DNA of 64,000 nt from Eudromia elegans (lineage: Eukaryota > Chordata > Aves > Tinamiformes > Tinamidae): the NCBI GenBank assembly GCA_003342815.1, contig PTEX01000032.1:371882-435881 (forward strand). Reading direction: 5' to 3'. Made by a program: the position numbers and the translations under genes. The notes beneath the pieces are model-generated. The model saw nothing but the letters and a program-made list of their open reading frames with translations, did not search any database and was not told where the DNA came from. Numbering within the stretch: position 1 is the first letter of the stretch; every line of letters begins with the position of its first letter. Positions 15,546-49,649 of the stretch are shown piece after piece.

Positions 15546-15939
15546 GATGACAGCTGCATCTAAAGCCAGAGCTTTACTTTAAAGAAGGCAGGAGCCTGTA
15601 TGCAATGCACTTGAGCAGGGCGAGCGTGGAGCTGCCCCAAGTTAACATAGGTTTGCAATGTCGCATGTCGTGTGACACTTAAAACGGTGTCCCTGTAGCA
15701 GCGAGACAGGTAAGCAGGCTGGGGCGCTGGTGCCAGGAACGAGGCTCCTGAGGGAGCAGGAGACACCCTCTTCTTGTGGCCGCTCTGCGGGAGGTGACGG
15801 AGCCGGAGCGTGTGGACGAGCGGGATGCTGTTGCCTTCCCTGGACGGCTTGTCCCGCGCCGAGGAGCCGCGTGGAGCGCGCGGGGCCGCGTGGAGCAGCT
15901 CGAGCTGGTGCCGCCCTCGCTCCCGCCGCGCGGGGCCGC
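15546..15939. other. Intergenic UPF3B-RPL39, entering a CpG island
   Basis: About 0.4 kb that becomes strongly GC-rich toward the assembly gap. It probably holds the distal RPL39 promoter. No exon is supported; the open frames here run into the N gap and are compositional. Confidence 0.5.
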
Positions 15940-16054
15940 NNNNNNNNNNNNNNNNNNNNNNNNNNNNNNNNNNNNNNNNNNNNNNNNNNNNNNNNNNNNN
16001 NNNNNNNNNNNNNNNNNNNNNNNNNNNNNNNNNNNNNNNNNNNNNNNNNNNNNN
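15940..16054. other. Assembly gap (115 N) in the RPL39 promoter
   Basis: Run of 115 N flanked by extreme GC sequence. It hides the RPL39 core promoter and possibly its transcription start. Confidence 0.99.
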
Positions 16055-17052
<998 letters not shown>

Positions 17053-17335
17053 GAGAGACTGTCTCCTGGGAACTCTAATAACACCCGTCTTTCTGCGTCA
17101 GATCGGTCCATCCCTCGCACCGCTCAGCGGCTCCCACAGTAATTCCTTCTGTCCTGGTGGACTTCAGTGTCCGTTTCTTATAAGCTGGCCTCAAATATTG
17201 ATGCTAAGAGAAAATGTTAAGTAATTTTGTATCTGAAACAAGAAGACTGTGTCCTATTAGTGTTCTTTTGTTCAGGGCTCATATGTATTGACAGTGTAGA
17301 GGCTTGTTAATAAATATGCACCCAAATGATTTGTT
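17053..17335 (+). other. RPL39: RPL39 3'UTR with poly(A) signal
   Basis: AATAAA at 17309-17314 is the first canonical signal after the RPL39 stop, giving a 3'UTR of about 0.28 kb. Nearer minor variants cannot be excluded. Confidence 0.55.
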
Positions 17336-20300
17336 TGAAATTATTTCATACGTATATAGTGGAATAGCAGTGTGGAGACTAGCAGCTAATCTGGGCATAT
17401 ATCACCTCGTGTGATAAACTCGGTTCTTTTCAGATGGAGAGTAGGCTCTCTTCGTTTCCTGTAATTCAGTAAGAGTAAAGCTTGCTGTATTCTTTTAAAG
17501 AAGGCTAATGTTTTAAAGTAGAGTTTGTTGAAGGCAAATCTTTTTATTAGACAACCTGAAGATGCAAAGTCAGTCTTTCAGAAGCACAATGCCATTTGAA
17601 AGGAAGGTACAGTCTTTAGAACCGTCCCTAGGCCCTTGTGGTCTCAGTTGACTGTTCAGCATTGGTTGGTTAGCTGCGGGGAAGAACCTAGGAGGCTGTT
17701 CTGGTAAATCTATGAGAAGTTAGTAGGAAAAGTAAGCAGCATAGTGGGAATTTGCTTGAGTGACATCTGCACGTCCCTCGGAGCCAGGAGGCGGCGCGGA
17801 GCCTGGCCCTGCGCAGTGGGAGAGGATGAGTCTCGCTGGTGGGTCTGGCCTGCAGCACTGGGGTCACAATCACAGCTGGGGAGCAGATGCAGCAGGAAAA
17901 CGGGATAGAAAGTTTCACTTAGATTGGATAGGGAGAGCGGAGGGATGAGTAGGACAAGGGTGTAGGTGAGTTTATCCCCTTGGAAAGTTTAACAGATGAT
18001 TCACAAGCTCCCCTGGACTGGGAGATAGCCAGAATATTTAATAATTTTTGGAGCTAATCTTTGCTGGCTAACGTTGGTCTTGATGTCAACCATAGATGCA
18101 GTTTTGAACATTTTCAGATTTCCATTGATAGTGCTCTAAGAAGAGTGAGCAGCAATTCAGAAAATGGGAGATGAAAGGGATTAAACAAGCCGATTAGTCA
18201 GCACTCCAGCTTCCCCAACACCCACCCTCGCTGCTAGGGCCTGTAAAACATGACCTATTTTTGCAAGAGGGGACTGGGGACTTGGTGCAAGAGAGCACTG
18301 AGCCGGTGCTGCTGCTCCTTTGCCTTTCCCAGTGCAGGCCTGGGATAGATGCTCTACTTAGCAGAGAATGATGCGTGAGGCTGCAAAGCCCACCCCGACA
18401 GCACGAGCTGCGCCACACATGGGGCCCTCTGAGGGTTCAGCCCACGGTGGTGGCTCGAGGCCTTGGGGCGGCTTCCTCAGGAAGCTCCGGCTGCCACACC
18501 TACAGAGACACTTTGCGTGTCGAAAGGAAAATGAGGTTTATCATCCCCGCTCTGTAGCTGGTAGGTGATACGGGGCAGCAGCATGCACCAAGTGTGCCTA
18601 GGTGCATGTTAAAAGCGCCTTGCTCAGGTGCCCTGTGACGGTCTCTTCCCTCTTGAGGCGCAGGGTGTATTCCTGTGAGCACAGGAAAGCGAGGCTGGGA
18701 TTTTTACAAGCCTCGGGACACTTCAGGGGTATCTTAGTTTCTTTTCCTGTGTGGTAAGAGCCTGGTTTCTGCTGCTTTATCAGAGGGAAGCAGTAAGTCA
18801 CTGCAACAGGAAAGCAGCAAGAGCATTGCCAGAGATGTTTCAGAATGCTTCAAAGATGTCTCAACAAGACCCACGTGCTGCATGATGCTTTTAAAATCAT
18901 TTTCTTCTGTTTTAAAGGCCTGCAGTGAAGGCCTCCTGTCCCCCAAAATATCTGTCTGGCTTTGATGGCTTTGAATTTGTTTAGTAGCTCTGGAGTTTGT
19001 TTAGCTACTGAGTTTTATTGCTGTTTTTACAGTTCCTGAAGGCCGCGCTCCTCTCTTTGAAGCAAGCGCTTGCTTGGGAGCTGGGTCACTGCGGAAGGTG
19101 GGAGGTGAGCGCGGGCGCCTGCTGCTCTCCCACGGCCAAAGCTGCTCGCGGGGCTTCTCATCTGACTGCGACCGTCGGGGCTGCGCTGAGGGAGAAAAAA
19201 GGAACTTTTACAGTCTTGAAAGTGGATCAGAGCAGTCTTCTAGACAGTACTTACATTTTTCCTGAGCAATAGCTTAAACTACCTGTTAATGTATCACTGT
19301 TACTATCATTACTGTGCTATTTTTATCAAATGGTGGCGGCTTTGACTGAATCTGCATTTCAAAATGGATATTAAGGGGCAACATGAGGAAAACTGGTTAA
19401 TGTCAAGCTTCTGCAGGGCCCTATTAACTCAATAGCGCTGCTGGTTTGCAAAGATTTCTCTTTTTCCCTTGGTCCCCCTTCTCTTGTCCTCCTTGCCCTT
19501 CTATTCCCTGTGAGATTTGAAGGGAACTCAAATCTCTGCTGAACTCACATACAGTACCCCGAATATCTGTAGAGGATTTAAAGAAAAGAATTGCAAAGAG
19601 CTCAGATATTCTGCTCCATTCCTTTTTGTAGGGAGTCAGAGTTGGATTCTTGGGATGTCTCTGACGAGCGGTGTGTGAGTTTCTACTAGAAATTTGTTTT
19701 TAATGCAGCTGTTTTTACAAAGGGACTGCTCCTCCGCAGGTATCGAGGTCAACCACACGAGGCAGGGTGGGTCCCTGCGAGCGCTGTGGTGGTTTGGGCA
19801 AACAGAGCTCAGGGCAGGAGCAAGTGCATGGTTTGAAGCAGATCCTTTTGCTACTTTCTCTGCGGTGAGGAGCCCTCCTAGGTTAGGGAGGCGTGAACGT
19901 GTGTGTTGTGGTATCGCCAGAGCAAACAGAGTTCTGGTCTTGCTCCTTTTGAAGGTTGTAACACGCCTGGGAGCAGAACAGAGCCACAAACGTATGGGTA
20001 AAAGACTGGGAAAAATCTGCCTGCGGAGGGGTTTCATTGGCTGACCAGGAGAGACAAATACTGGAAATCATTTAGTGGGTTTTGACTGTTGCATTTGCAG
20101 GTTAAATTTTAATTTTTAGTAGAGTCCAAGTCCAGGTTTCCTGGTGCGTGACTAAGCTGCAGACGTAAGTGCCAAGGAAACCGCTCCTTCAAGGGCATTC
20201 GCAGCAATTCCTCTGTTTACTCTGTGACGAGCGATCCCACGGCCTCCCCCAGCAGCACACGGTGGCAACAGGGGACTAAGGTCAGAAATGCACCCGCCGA

Positions 20301-21419
20301 TGTTGTCAGCAACGGGCTCATTACCAAAGCAGCCTGTGCCGGTTCTGCTGGAGCCCTTGGGAAGGCGGCCGGGACAGGAGCAGGGCAGTGATGGAAGCAG
20401 CCACATATTTATATTCTTTTATTTATCAGAGTGTCACAAAACCTGTGCAGATCCAGCATTCAATCCATCCCAGCATCGTGTTTGTGTTAAGATTTCCATG
20501 ATCCACCTGGAGCTGTGTCCGCACCCCAGGCACTGCCGGTGGCGCCATTCCGGCCATGGGGAGCGTTTCCCAGCACGGCGCGGATACGAGGGGCTCTGTG
20601 CGGGTCTGGACACCATGGCCCATGGAGCCCAGGGGGAACCGAAACCCCCAGCCTGCCGCGCTGGGATCACTTCTTCAACCAGACTGTCGCGTCAGGGGCT
20701 AAAAATGGTCTCGTGATTTGAAAAAGAGGAAGAAGCCACTGGTTTTTTTCCACTTTGCAGCAAAACCGGCCAAGGAGGACGCGAGTAGTGGCTCTGCCCT
20801 GCACTGCCCACGCGGCCCCCAGCGCTGGGGCTGTTGCTCAAGAGTTTCGCTTCAGTGCAGCAGAGCAGAGGAGCCTCCTGTGCTACCTCTTGCATGTCCT
20901 CGGGCAATGAGTCACCTTCGCTGCGCAGCCTCTGCGTTCGGTCCCCACGCGGCATCCCTGCACGTTCCAGCCCCCTCGCTGCCCCCTCAGCCCCTGCTCG
21001 TGCACGTGATGGCTGGAGCGCTGCTGCGGCGAGCAAGGGAAGTGCGCATAGTGGGGGTCCTGCGACCCGGGCGGCCTTCCCGCGCTCCCGGCCAGCAGGG
21101 ATGTGCACGGAAAGAGAAGCAGGGCGAGCAGAAAAGCGCTTTCTTCTCCCCTCCAGCCCTCGCCAGGGCAGCAACACCCGTGTGCGGTTGTGCAATCGCG
21201 AGTTGCGCCAGGGTGTCCACAAGGACGCGGTAACCGGTCCGAGCTCCTGCCAGCAGCCCGGTTTCATGGGTGAGGAAGGCAAGTCACCTGGGCTGCCGCG
21301 GTCACCTGCAGCACTGGCACCCTGGCCCTGGGCACGCGCTGGCCATGGAGGCTCCGCGCGGGGTCGATGCGGCGGGCGCCGGCCTGGCTGCGTGCACGGA
21401 GTGCCGGGCTCAGCCCAGC
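17336..21419. other. Intergenic, RPL39 to SOWAHD (about 4.1 kb), no gene supported
   Basis: Converging neighbours. GC content rises toward SOWAHD. I found no conserved protein motif, no tRNA-like structure I could defend and no obvious transposon. A TTTATT at 20418-20423 reads AATAAA on the minus strand and could end a SOWAHD 3'UTR of about 1 kb. The open frames in 20.7-21.4 kb are GC-driven and mutually overlapping. Confidence 0.5.
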
Positions 21420-22331
21420 TCAGCGCTCCTGGAAGAAGGCGAGCGCCTGCTGGATGAAGCCCCGCAGGCTGCGCAGCCGCCGCGGCCTCCCGTGGGTCTC
21501 CAGCTCCGCGCAGCGCCCGGCGCCCGCTCCGGCCTCATGGGACAACTTACAGTTGTTGTTGGCATTGTGGGCGCCCGGCTGCGCCAGGTCCTCCTCCAGC
21601 GCCCCTGCGAGCTCCTTGAGCTCCCGCGAGGCGCCCGCCGGCAGGTACTGCCAGGCCCGGCGCCCACTGTGGTCGCGGCGGCTGGCGTCGGCCCCGTAGG
21701 CGCCCACCAGCACCTTGATGAGCATCTCGTGGCCCTGCAGGGCGGCCAGGTGCAGCGGGGTGAGCCCGCCGCTGCCCGCCGCCACGTCCACATCCACGTC
21801 GTAGCCCCTGCTCTGCGCCAGCGCCACCACCCTGATGAGGCTCTCGTGGCGGCCGTGCTTGGCGAGCCAGTGCAGCGCCGTGAAGCCCGTCACAAAGTCC
21901 TTGCGCGCCAGCAGCCCGGGCTCCAGCTCCAGCAGCCGCAGGATGCCCTCCTCGTCGCCCTGCGCCGCCGTCAGCAGCCACTCGTGCTCCAGCGGGTCCA
22001 ACGCCAGCGACAGCTCCTCGGGGCTGGGCTCAGGCGGTGGCGGTGGCCCCGCGGGGAGGTCGCTGAGGCGCTGGGCGGCCGCCAGCCACGCGCCGCTGCC
22101 GGGGCCGTTGCTCTGCAGCAGGATTTCCTTGAGCTCCTTCCTCCGGCTGCTGCCGGGGCCGATGGAGAGGCGGGCGGAGGCGCGGGACCAGCTCCCGGAG
22201 CCACGGCTCTCGCCGCCCTGCAGCCGGCGGGACACGCGGTGGATCCCGGGGCTGCCGCCCCGCAGGGCCGAGGCCAGGGCGACGCCGGGCGCCGGGTCCC
22301 GCGCGGCCGCCTCGTCCTCGCGCCGCGCCAT
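21420..22331 (-). CDS. SOWAHD: Sosondowah ankyrin repeat domain family member D, intronless
   Basis: Single uninterrupted minus-strand frame of 303 residues starting MARREDEAAARD (human SOWAHD, formerly ANKRD58, is also intronless and about 315 residues). The N-terminal third is Gly/Ser/Arg-rich, with a conserved basic helix RRKELKEILLQ near residue 64. An acidic-proline linker (PPPPPEPSPEEL) leads to the ankyrin module from about residue 112. The module contains LEHEWLLTAAQGDEEGILRLLE, FTALHWLAKHGRHESLIRVV, LTPLHLAALQGHEMLIKVLV and a degenerate last repeat, SGRRAWQYLP. The C-terminal tail ends FIQQALAFFQER. The molecular function of the family is poorly known. Very high GC produces long shadow frames on both strands; the ankyrin signatures and the position between RPL39 and SEPTIN6 fix the real one. 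Confidence 0.95.
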   Translation of the reverse strand: MARREDEAAARDPAPGVALASALRGGSPGIHRVSRRLQGGESRGSGSWSRASARLSIGPGSSRRKELKEILLQSNGPGSGAWLAAAQRLSDLPAGPPPPPEPSPEELSLALDPLEHEWLLTAAQGDEEGILRLLELEPGLLARKDFVTGFTALHWLAKHGRHESLIRVVALAQSRGYDVDVDVAAGSGGLTPLHLAALQGHEMLIKVLVGAYGADASRRDHSGRRAWQYLPAGASRELKELAGALEEDLAQPGAHNANNNCKLSHEAGAGAGRCAELETHGRPRRLRSLRGFIQQALAFFQER

Positions 22332-23374
22332 GCCGGGGCCGGCGGGACCCGCACGCGGCTGCGGCGGCCACCGCTGGGTGGCTCTGCGGGGCAGCCGCGC
22401 AGCCCGGGCGGCTCCGTGCTGCCTCCTCCCGCCTCCCGCCTGCGCTCCCTCCTCCCAGGGCAGCGGGGCCTCCCCCGATCCCGGGGTTATCCCCTCGCCA
22501 GGTGCTGCGTGTGGGAGCCTGCCCGCCCTCCCGTGGGGCTCACGAGGCAGGACGGGGTGGCCTCGGCTTTGGGTGGGTGACGTGCCAGCCCTGGGGAACT
22601 CGCACAGGGTTTTGCCTTGATTTCAGCGGGAAGCAGGAAAGTCCCCTGTGCCCTTCACTCAAGGCCTCCTCCGTCACCTACTGAGACGCCACTGTGCAGC
22701 CCCCGGCTGCCTCTGTCCGCCCGCCCATAGCCCCTGGGAGCAGTGGGATGCAGGCCCATCCATCGGCTCAGCCCTGGCTGCCCCCAGCACCTGCTCCCTC
22801 CGCCTGGACCCCGCTGTTGGCTGGGACCTGCGGTGCCTCCCGTGGCACCCGGACATCCAAACCCCAACCGCAGGGGCTGCCTGCTCTGCCCGTGCAAGAC
22901 ACGGGGCATGGCTGGGAGTGCTGGTCCCCGAGAACCTGAGGGAGCAGGGCCAGCTCCGCTCCCGCGTCCAGGCCCCCCTTGGCAATTCCCACGGGAAATC
23001 GGGGGAAAGTCCCGAGCCAGAGCAACCGCCGCGCAGGGCGTGCAGGTGGAACAAGCGCCGCGAGGGTGCGGGCTGCAAACGCGAGACCCTGGCGCCTGGG
23101 ACAGCATTCCAGAAACCGGGATTTGTGCTCTGGGATCACGCACCTACCGGCGGCACCGGGCCCGCTGCAGCGCGGCCCCCACACCCGCCAGCCCCCGGCG
23201 CCGGTACCGGCGCCGCCGCCCCGCCCGCCGCGTGGGCTGCACCATCACGCGGGGCCGCGGGGGGCGCGGAGCAGGCGGGGGGGCTCGGGGCGGGGCGCGG
23301 CTCCCCCCGCGCGGCAGCGGCGATGGGCGCGCCCCGGTGCGGGCGGGGCGGGCGCTGCTGGAGGGCGCGCAGCG
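22332..23374. promoter_or_regulatory. Divergent CpG-island promoter region SOWAHD/SEPTIN6
   Basis: About 1.04 kb separates the two start codons, CpG-rich especially from 23000. A perfect 20-bp palindrome (half-site CGGCGCCGGT) lies at 23196-23215, about 160 bp before the SEPTIN6 ATG. GGGCGGGGCG-type Sp1 boxes occur at 23341-23350 and nearby. No TATA box seen. Transcription starts cannot be placed. Confidence 0.65.
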
Positions 23375-46566
<23,192 letters not shown>

Positions 46567-46660
46567 TTACCCCTGAATACAATGGGCTGGAATGGACCTT
46601 CATTTACTTGTTAAATCGGAGGGTCTAATAAAACGTGACAGCATTTCAGCTGTGACCTTT
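46567..46660 (+). other. SEPTIN6: Poly(A) site of the SEPTIN6 NNPWLCTE isoform
   Basis: AATAAA at 46627-46632, only 61 bases after the TAA at 46564-46566, followed by GT-rich sequence. It would give a very short 3'UTR. Longer forms could use the downstream signals at 48793 or 49110. Confidence 0.65.
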
Positions 46661-48290
46661 CCATGGTGTTACCCTTGCTCTACACTATATTCTCATTGTG
46701 ATTCTGTCTTTATTATGTACTGGCGGTTATTGCTTTTGTTCAACAATGTAAAATAAGTCCATAATGAGGTTTTAGACACTGCAACTTGAAATCTATTTTT
46801 TCCCCCCTCCAATTAATGGATTCCCCTTTCTCATGGCCCCTCTCCAATCAGATAAATAAGGGATGTGGAAATAAGTTCTGTGAGTTATTTTTGCTGGCAA
46901 AATAACAATGCAGTTTGAATGTATTTATTGGTGACGTTAAGATAACACCACCACCTTAGTTTAATTATGGCATAGTTGAGAGATTAAAAACTGTCCTCTT
47001 GGTGTCATTCGTGACATCATCTGTCCTTTTATTATTATTTGCCTATTTTTTTTCTTTTGCTAATTCATGCTACCTGAAATCCAGCATTTAATACTCGCTG
47101 CCGTTTCTGACTTGCTTGCTGTGGCCCTGACGCTTGGGTTAAGCTGTCCCTGCGCAGAGGAGCCCCCGTCCTGACCCTGCTGCACGGGCTGGACGTCTGG
47201 GCGAGTTGTTTCAGGGCTCCCCTAGCCCTGGGTTTGGAGCAGAGGAGCCCAAGAAGTCCCTAGTTCTGATGAGCAAACCTCAGCACTGGCTGGGAGAGGC
47301 CGTGCTGTTGCTTGGTGTCTTCTCCATCTTCGCTGTCGCAGAGCAATGCCCTGTAAAACCCATGCGGGCTGTGGTGACCAGAAAAGCTCCTTTAAGCTCG
47401 CTTTTTTGCAAGAGTGTGACAATGTTTCCCAGTCACAAGAGCTTGTCATTGCCTTGCAAAATCTGATCTTCAGGGCGGTGTTTTGGGCATCTCCCTGGCA
47501 CATCTGCTGGTAAGTTTTGCTTTAGCCCCTCTACTTCAGAAGTATTTTCCCTTGCATTGATCCAATTGCATTTAGAGCAGCTTGGGTCAGTGCTGCAAGG
47601 TGAAAACCTCGTATTCAGTGATACACGTTGAAACATCAATAAAATGCAAAGTTTGAAGCAGTTCCCAACACTTCCCTCCGCACCCTGTCAGTGCAGCGAG
47701 GGGCCCATAGGAGCAGTGACCCCGTCCAGCCAGTGTGAGCCCTCCGCTCCCTGCAGTCAGGGCAGTCAAAACTCTCCATCACAATATATTTATATGATCT
47801 CAGGTATCCTGTTTCACTGAAAAGACGATTTTATTTCCCTTAAAATGCTTTGGCTCTTCTTATTTTTTTTAAGCAAATTGAAATAACTTGAGCATTTGCT
47901 TCTTCGGTTCCCGTTGAAGGTAGGCCTGTTCCCCAGACCACTCAATATCATTTTCTCACTGTTTTCTAGGTTGTTTCTTAAAAGGAACATTTAATCTGGC
48001 TTTTGTTTCCCATGCTGCAGGTCACCGGCTCTCTCTCTTGACCTTTTGCCTTATCAGAATGTTATTAAAAAGTCTTTTTATTATCTTTTTTTTGTAAAAA
48101 AAGGGGGCTTATGTGATTTCCTTGAAGTACCACAAGACACCCAGCCTCGTAGAAGAGGTGCCATCTCTCCTCTGTCAGCTGTTTTCATGTTGCATCCCTT
48201 TTTCCTGCTTTTCGAATGTCTTTCTCTTTTTTGGTAATCTTCTGTTTTTTTCTCTCTCTTTTTTTTTTTTTTCCCTTTCTCTCTCTGTAG
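46661..48290 (+). other. SEPTIN6: Non-coding DNA between SEPTIN6 terminal exons
   Basis: AT-rich sequence that would be intron or extended 3'UTR depending on isoform. No coding motif seen. Confidence 0.5.
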
Positions 48291-48300
48291 CTTTTTTTAA
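48291..48300 (+). CDS. SEPTIN6: SEPTIN6 alternative last exon C, ending ...NFF
   Basis: A pyrimidine tract of about 50 bases ends in CTCTCTGTAG, directly followed by C, seven T and AA. Joined to exon 9 this reads N-F-F-stop (TAA at 48298-48300), giving 428 residues. Human SEPTIN6 isoforms, as I recall, are 434, 429 and 427 residues; the exon choices here give 433, 428 and 426, each one shorter. Downstream AATAAA signals at 48793-48798 and 49110-49115 fit a separate terminal exon with a UTR of 0.5-0.8 kb. Confidence 0.7.
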
Positions 48301-49109
48301 TCTGTCTTCGCCAGCTGCACTGGGTCTGAGGGAGAAGACTGCCACTTCTAGAAGAGTTTAGGGATCTTGGGTCTGGGGAGGGAGGGGAAACCAATCTTCA
48401 GTGTTAGTGTCTCGGAGAGAAGCTCTTTTACTGACTTGCATGGTATTTAAAATTGAAGCGTCTTGTAATTTGTGTGACAAGACAATAACAAGGGGGGGGA
48501 AACTGGTTGTTTACTGAAAATTTTGAAGAGCAACAGAAATGTGATGTTTGGATTAATGATGTAGCGAACACATTTTCAAACATTGTTCTGAGCGTTTTTT
48601 TTTTTTTTTCCCGAATTTTGTCTTCAATGATGTAAACGTCATGGGCTTCCATAAGGTTGGAAGCCTAGGGATTATTTTCAATATGCTGTTGTTTGGTCGT
48701 TTTTGGAAACTGCTGCATTCAAAGTCAAAGGAAGCATAAACATGGTGCAATTTGCTCTGTTGGCAGCCACGAAATATTTCATTTTAATGAAGAATAAAGT
48801 AAGAACTGTGTGTTTTCACTGGTGTCCTCCCGTGTCTCACCACCTGACTAAACTCTGCTGCCTGATCGACGTGGCTCGAGTGGTACTTTTCTTTTTAACT
48901 AGACCATCAATTGCATTAAAAATATGCAGCTAGTCGCGCCTCCTGTTCTTTAAGGTTATAAAACGTCCCTCGCCCGCTGCCCGGCCGCCTTCCCCGCGCA
49001 CTTTTGTCTCCCCTGGCCAAGGGCAGCGCGCGGCTGCCGCAACGAGCTCTGTGTCTACCCGGCAAGCACTGTTTAGCCTGACACCTTTCTAACTTTAATG
49101 TACATTTTA

Positions 49110-49115
49110 AATAAA
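49110..49115 (+). other. SEPTIN6: Distal SEPTIN6 poly(A) signal
   Basis: AATAAA in TTTTAAATAAAAAATG, followed by TG-rich sequence. It is the last signal before the NKRF promoter CpG island, so it probably marks the distal end of SEPTIN6 transcription. Confidence 0.6.
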
Positions 49116-49168
49116 AAATGCAAAGGTCTCTCGCCGCGCGTGCTGTCGTGCTTGCTGCGGTCTGGGGA

Positions 49169-49250
49169 CGGTTTGGACGGTTGGTTGAGTTGGTTGGTTG
49201 GGGTGCTTGGTTGGTTGGGGTGGTTGGTTTAGGGTGGCTTGGTTAGGGCG
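49169..49250 (+). repeat. GGTT-rich imperfect repeat, G-quadruplex-prone
   Basis: Irregular repeats of GGTTGG, GGGG and TTAGGG-like units directly before the NKRF-promoter gap. Closely spaced GG pairs allow two-tetrad quadruplexes on the plus strand. It lies within about 0.5 kb upstream of the NKRF start codon. Confidence 0.75.
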
Positions 49251-49322
49251 GTCGCTCGCGGCTGTCGGTTCCGCCGTTCCCCCGCACGGGGCCGGGCGCT
49301 GCTGTTGCGCGCGCTGCCCGCC

Positions 49323-49596
49323 NNNNNNNNNNNNNNNNNNNNNNNNNNNNNNNNNNNNNNNNNNNNNNNNNNNNNNNNNNNNNNNNNNNNNNNNNNNNNN
49401 NNNNNNNNNNNNNNNNNNNNNNNNNNNNNNNNNNNNNNNNNNNNNNNNNNNNNNNNNNNNNNNNNNNNNNNNNNNNNNNNNNNNNNNNNNNNNNNNNNNN
49501 NNNNNNNNNNNNNNNNNNNNNNNNNNNNNNNNNNNNNNNNNNNNNNNNNNNNNNNNNNNNNNNNNNNNNNNNNNNNNNNNNNNNNNNNNNNNNNNN
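49323..49596. other. Assembly gap (274 N) in the NKRF promoter
   Basis: Run of N between GC-rich flanks, ending 53 bases before the NKRF start codon. The core promoter and 5'UTR are missing. Confidence 0.99.
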
Positions 49597-49649
49597 GCCC
49601 CGCGGCGGAGGAGCGCGGGGGGCCGCGGGAGCCGCCGCCCCTGGGGGCG

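Noticed and set aside
21270-22580. 436-residue plus-strand open frame opposite SOWAHD
   Set aside because: It is the antisense shadow of the GC-rich SOWAHD exon; composition is Ala/Arg/Pro-rich with no motif, while the minus strand shows clear ankyrin repeats.
48113-48361. Longer SEPTIN6 tail FFNLSSPAALG... from the 48291 acceptor
   Set aside because: That tail is in a different frame from exon 9; in the proper phase the exon stops after N-F-F.
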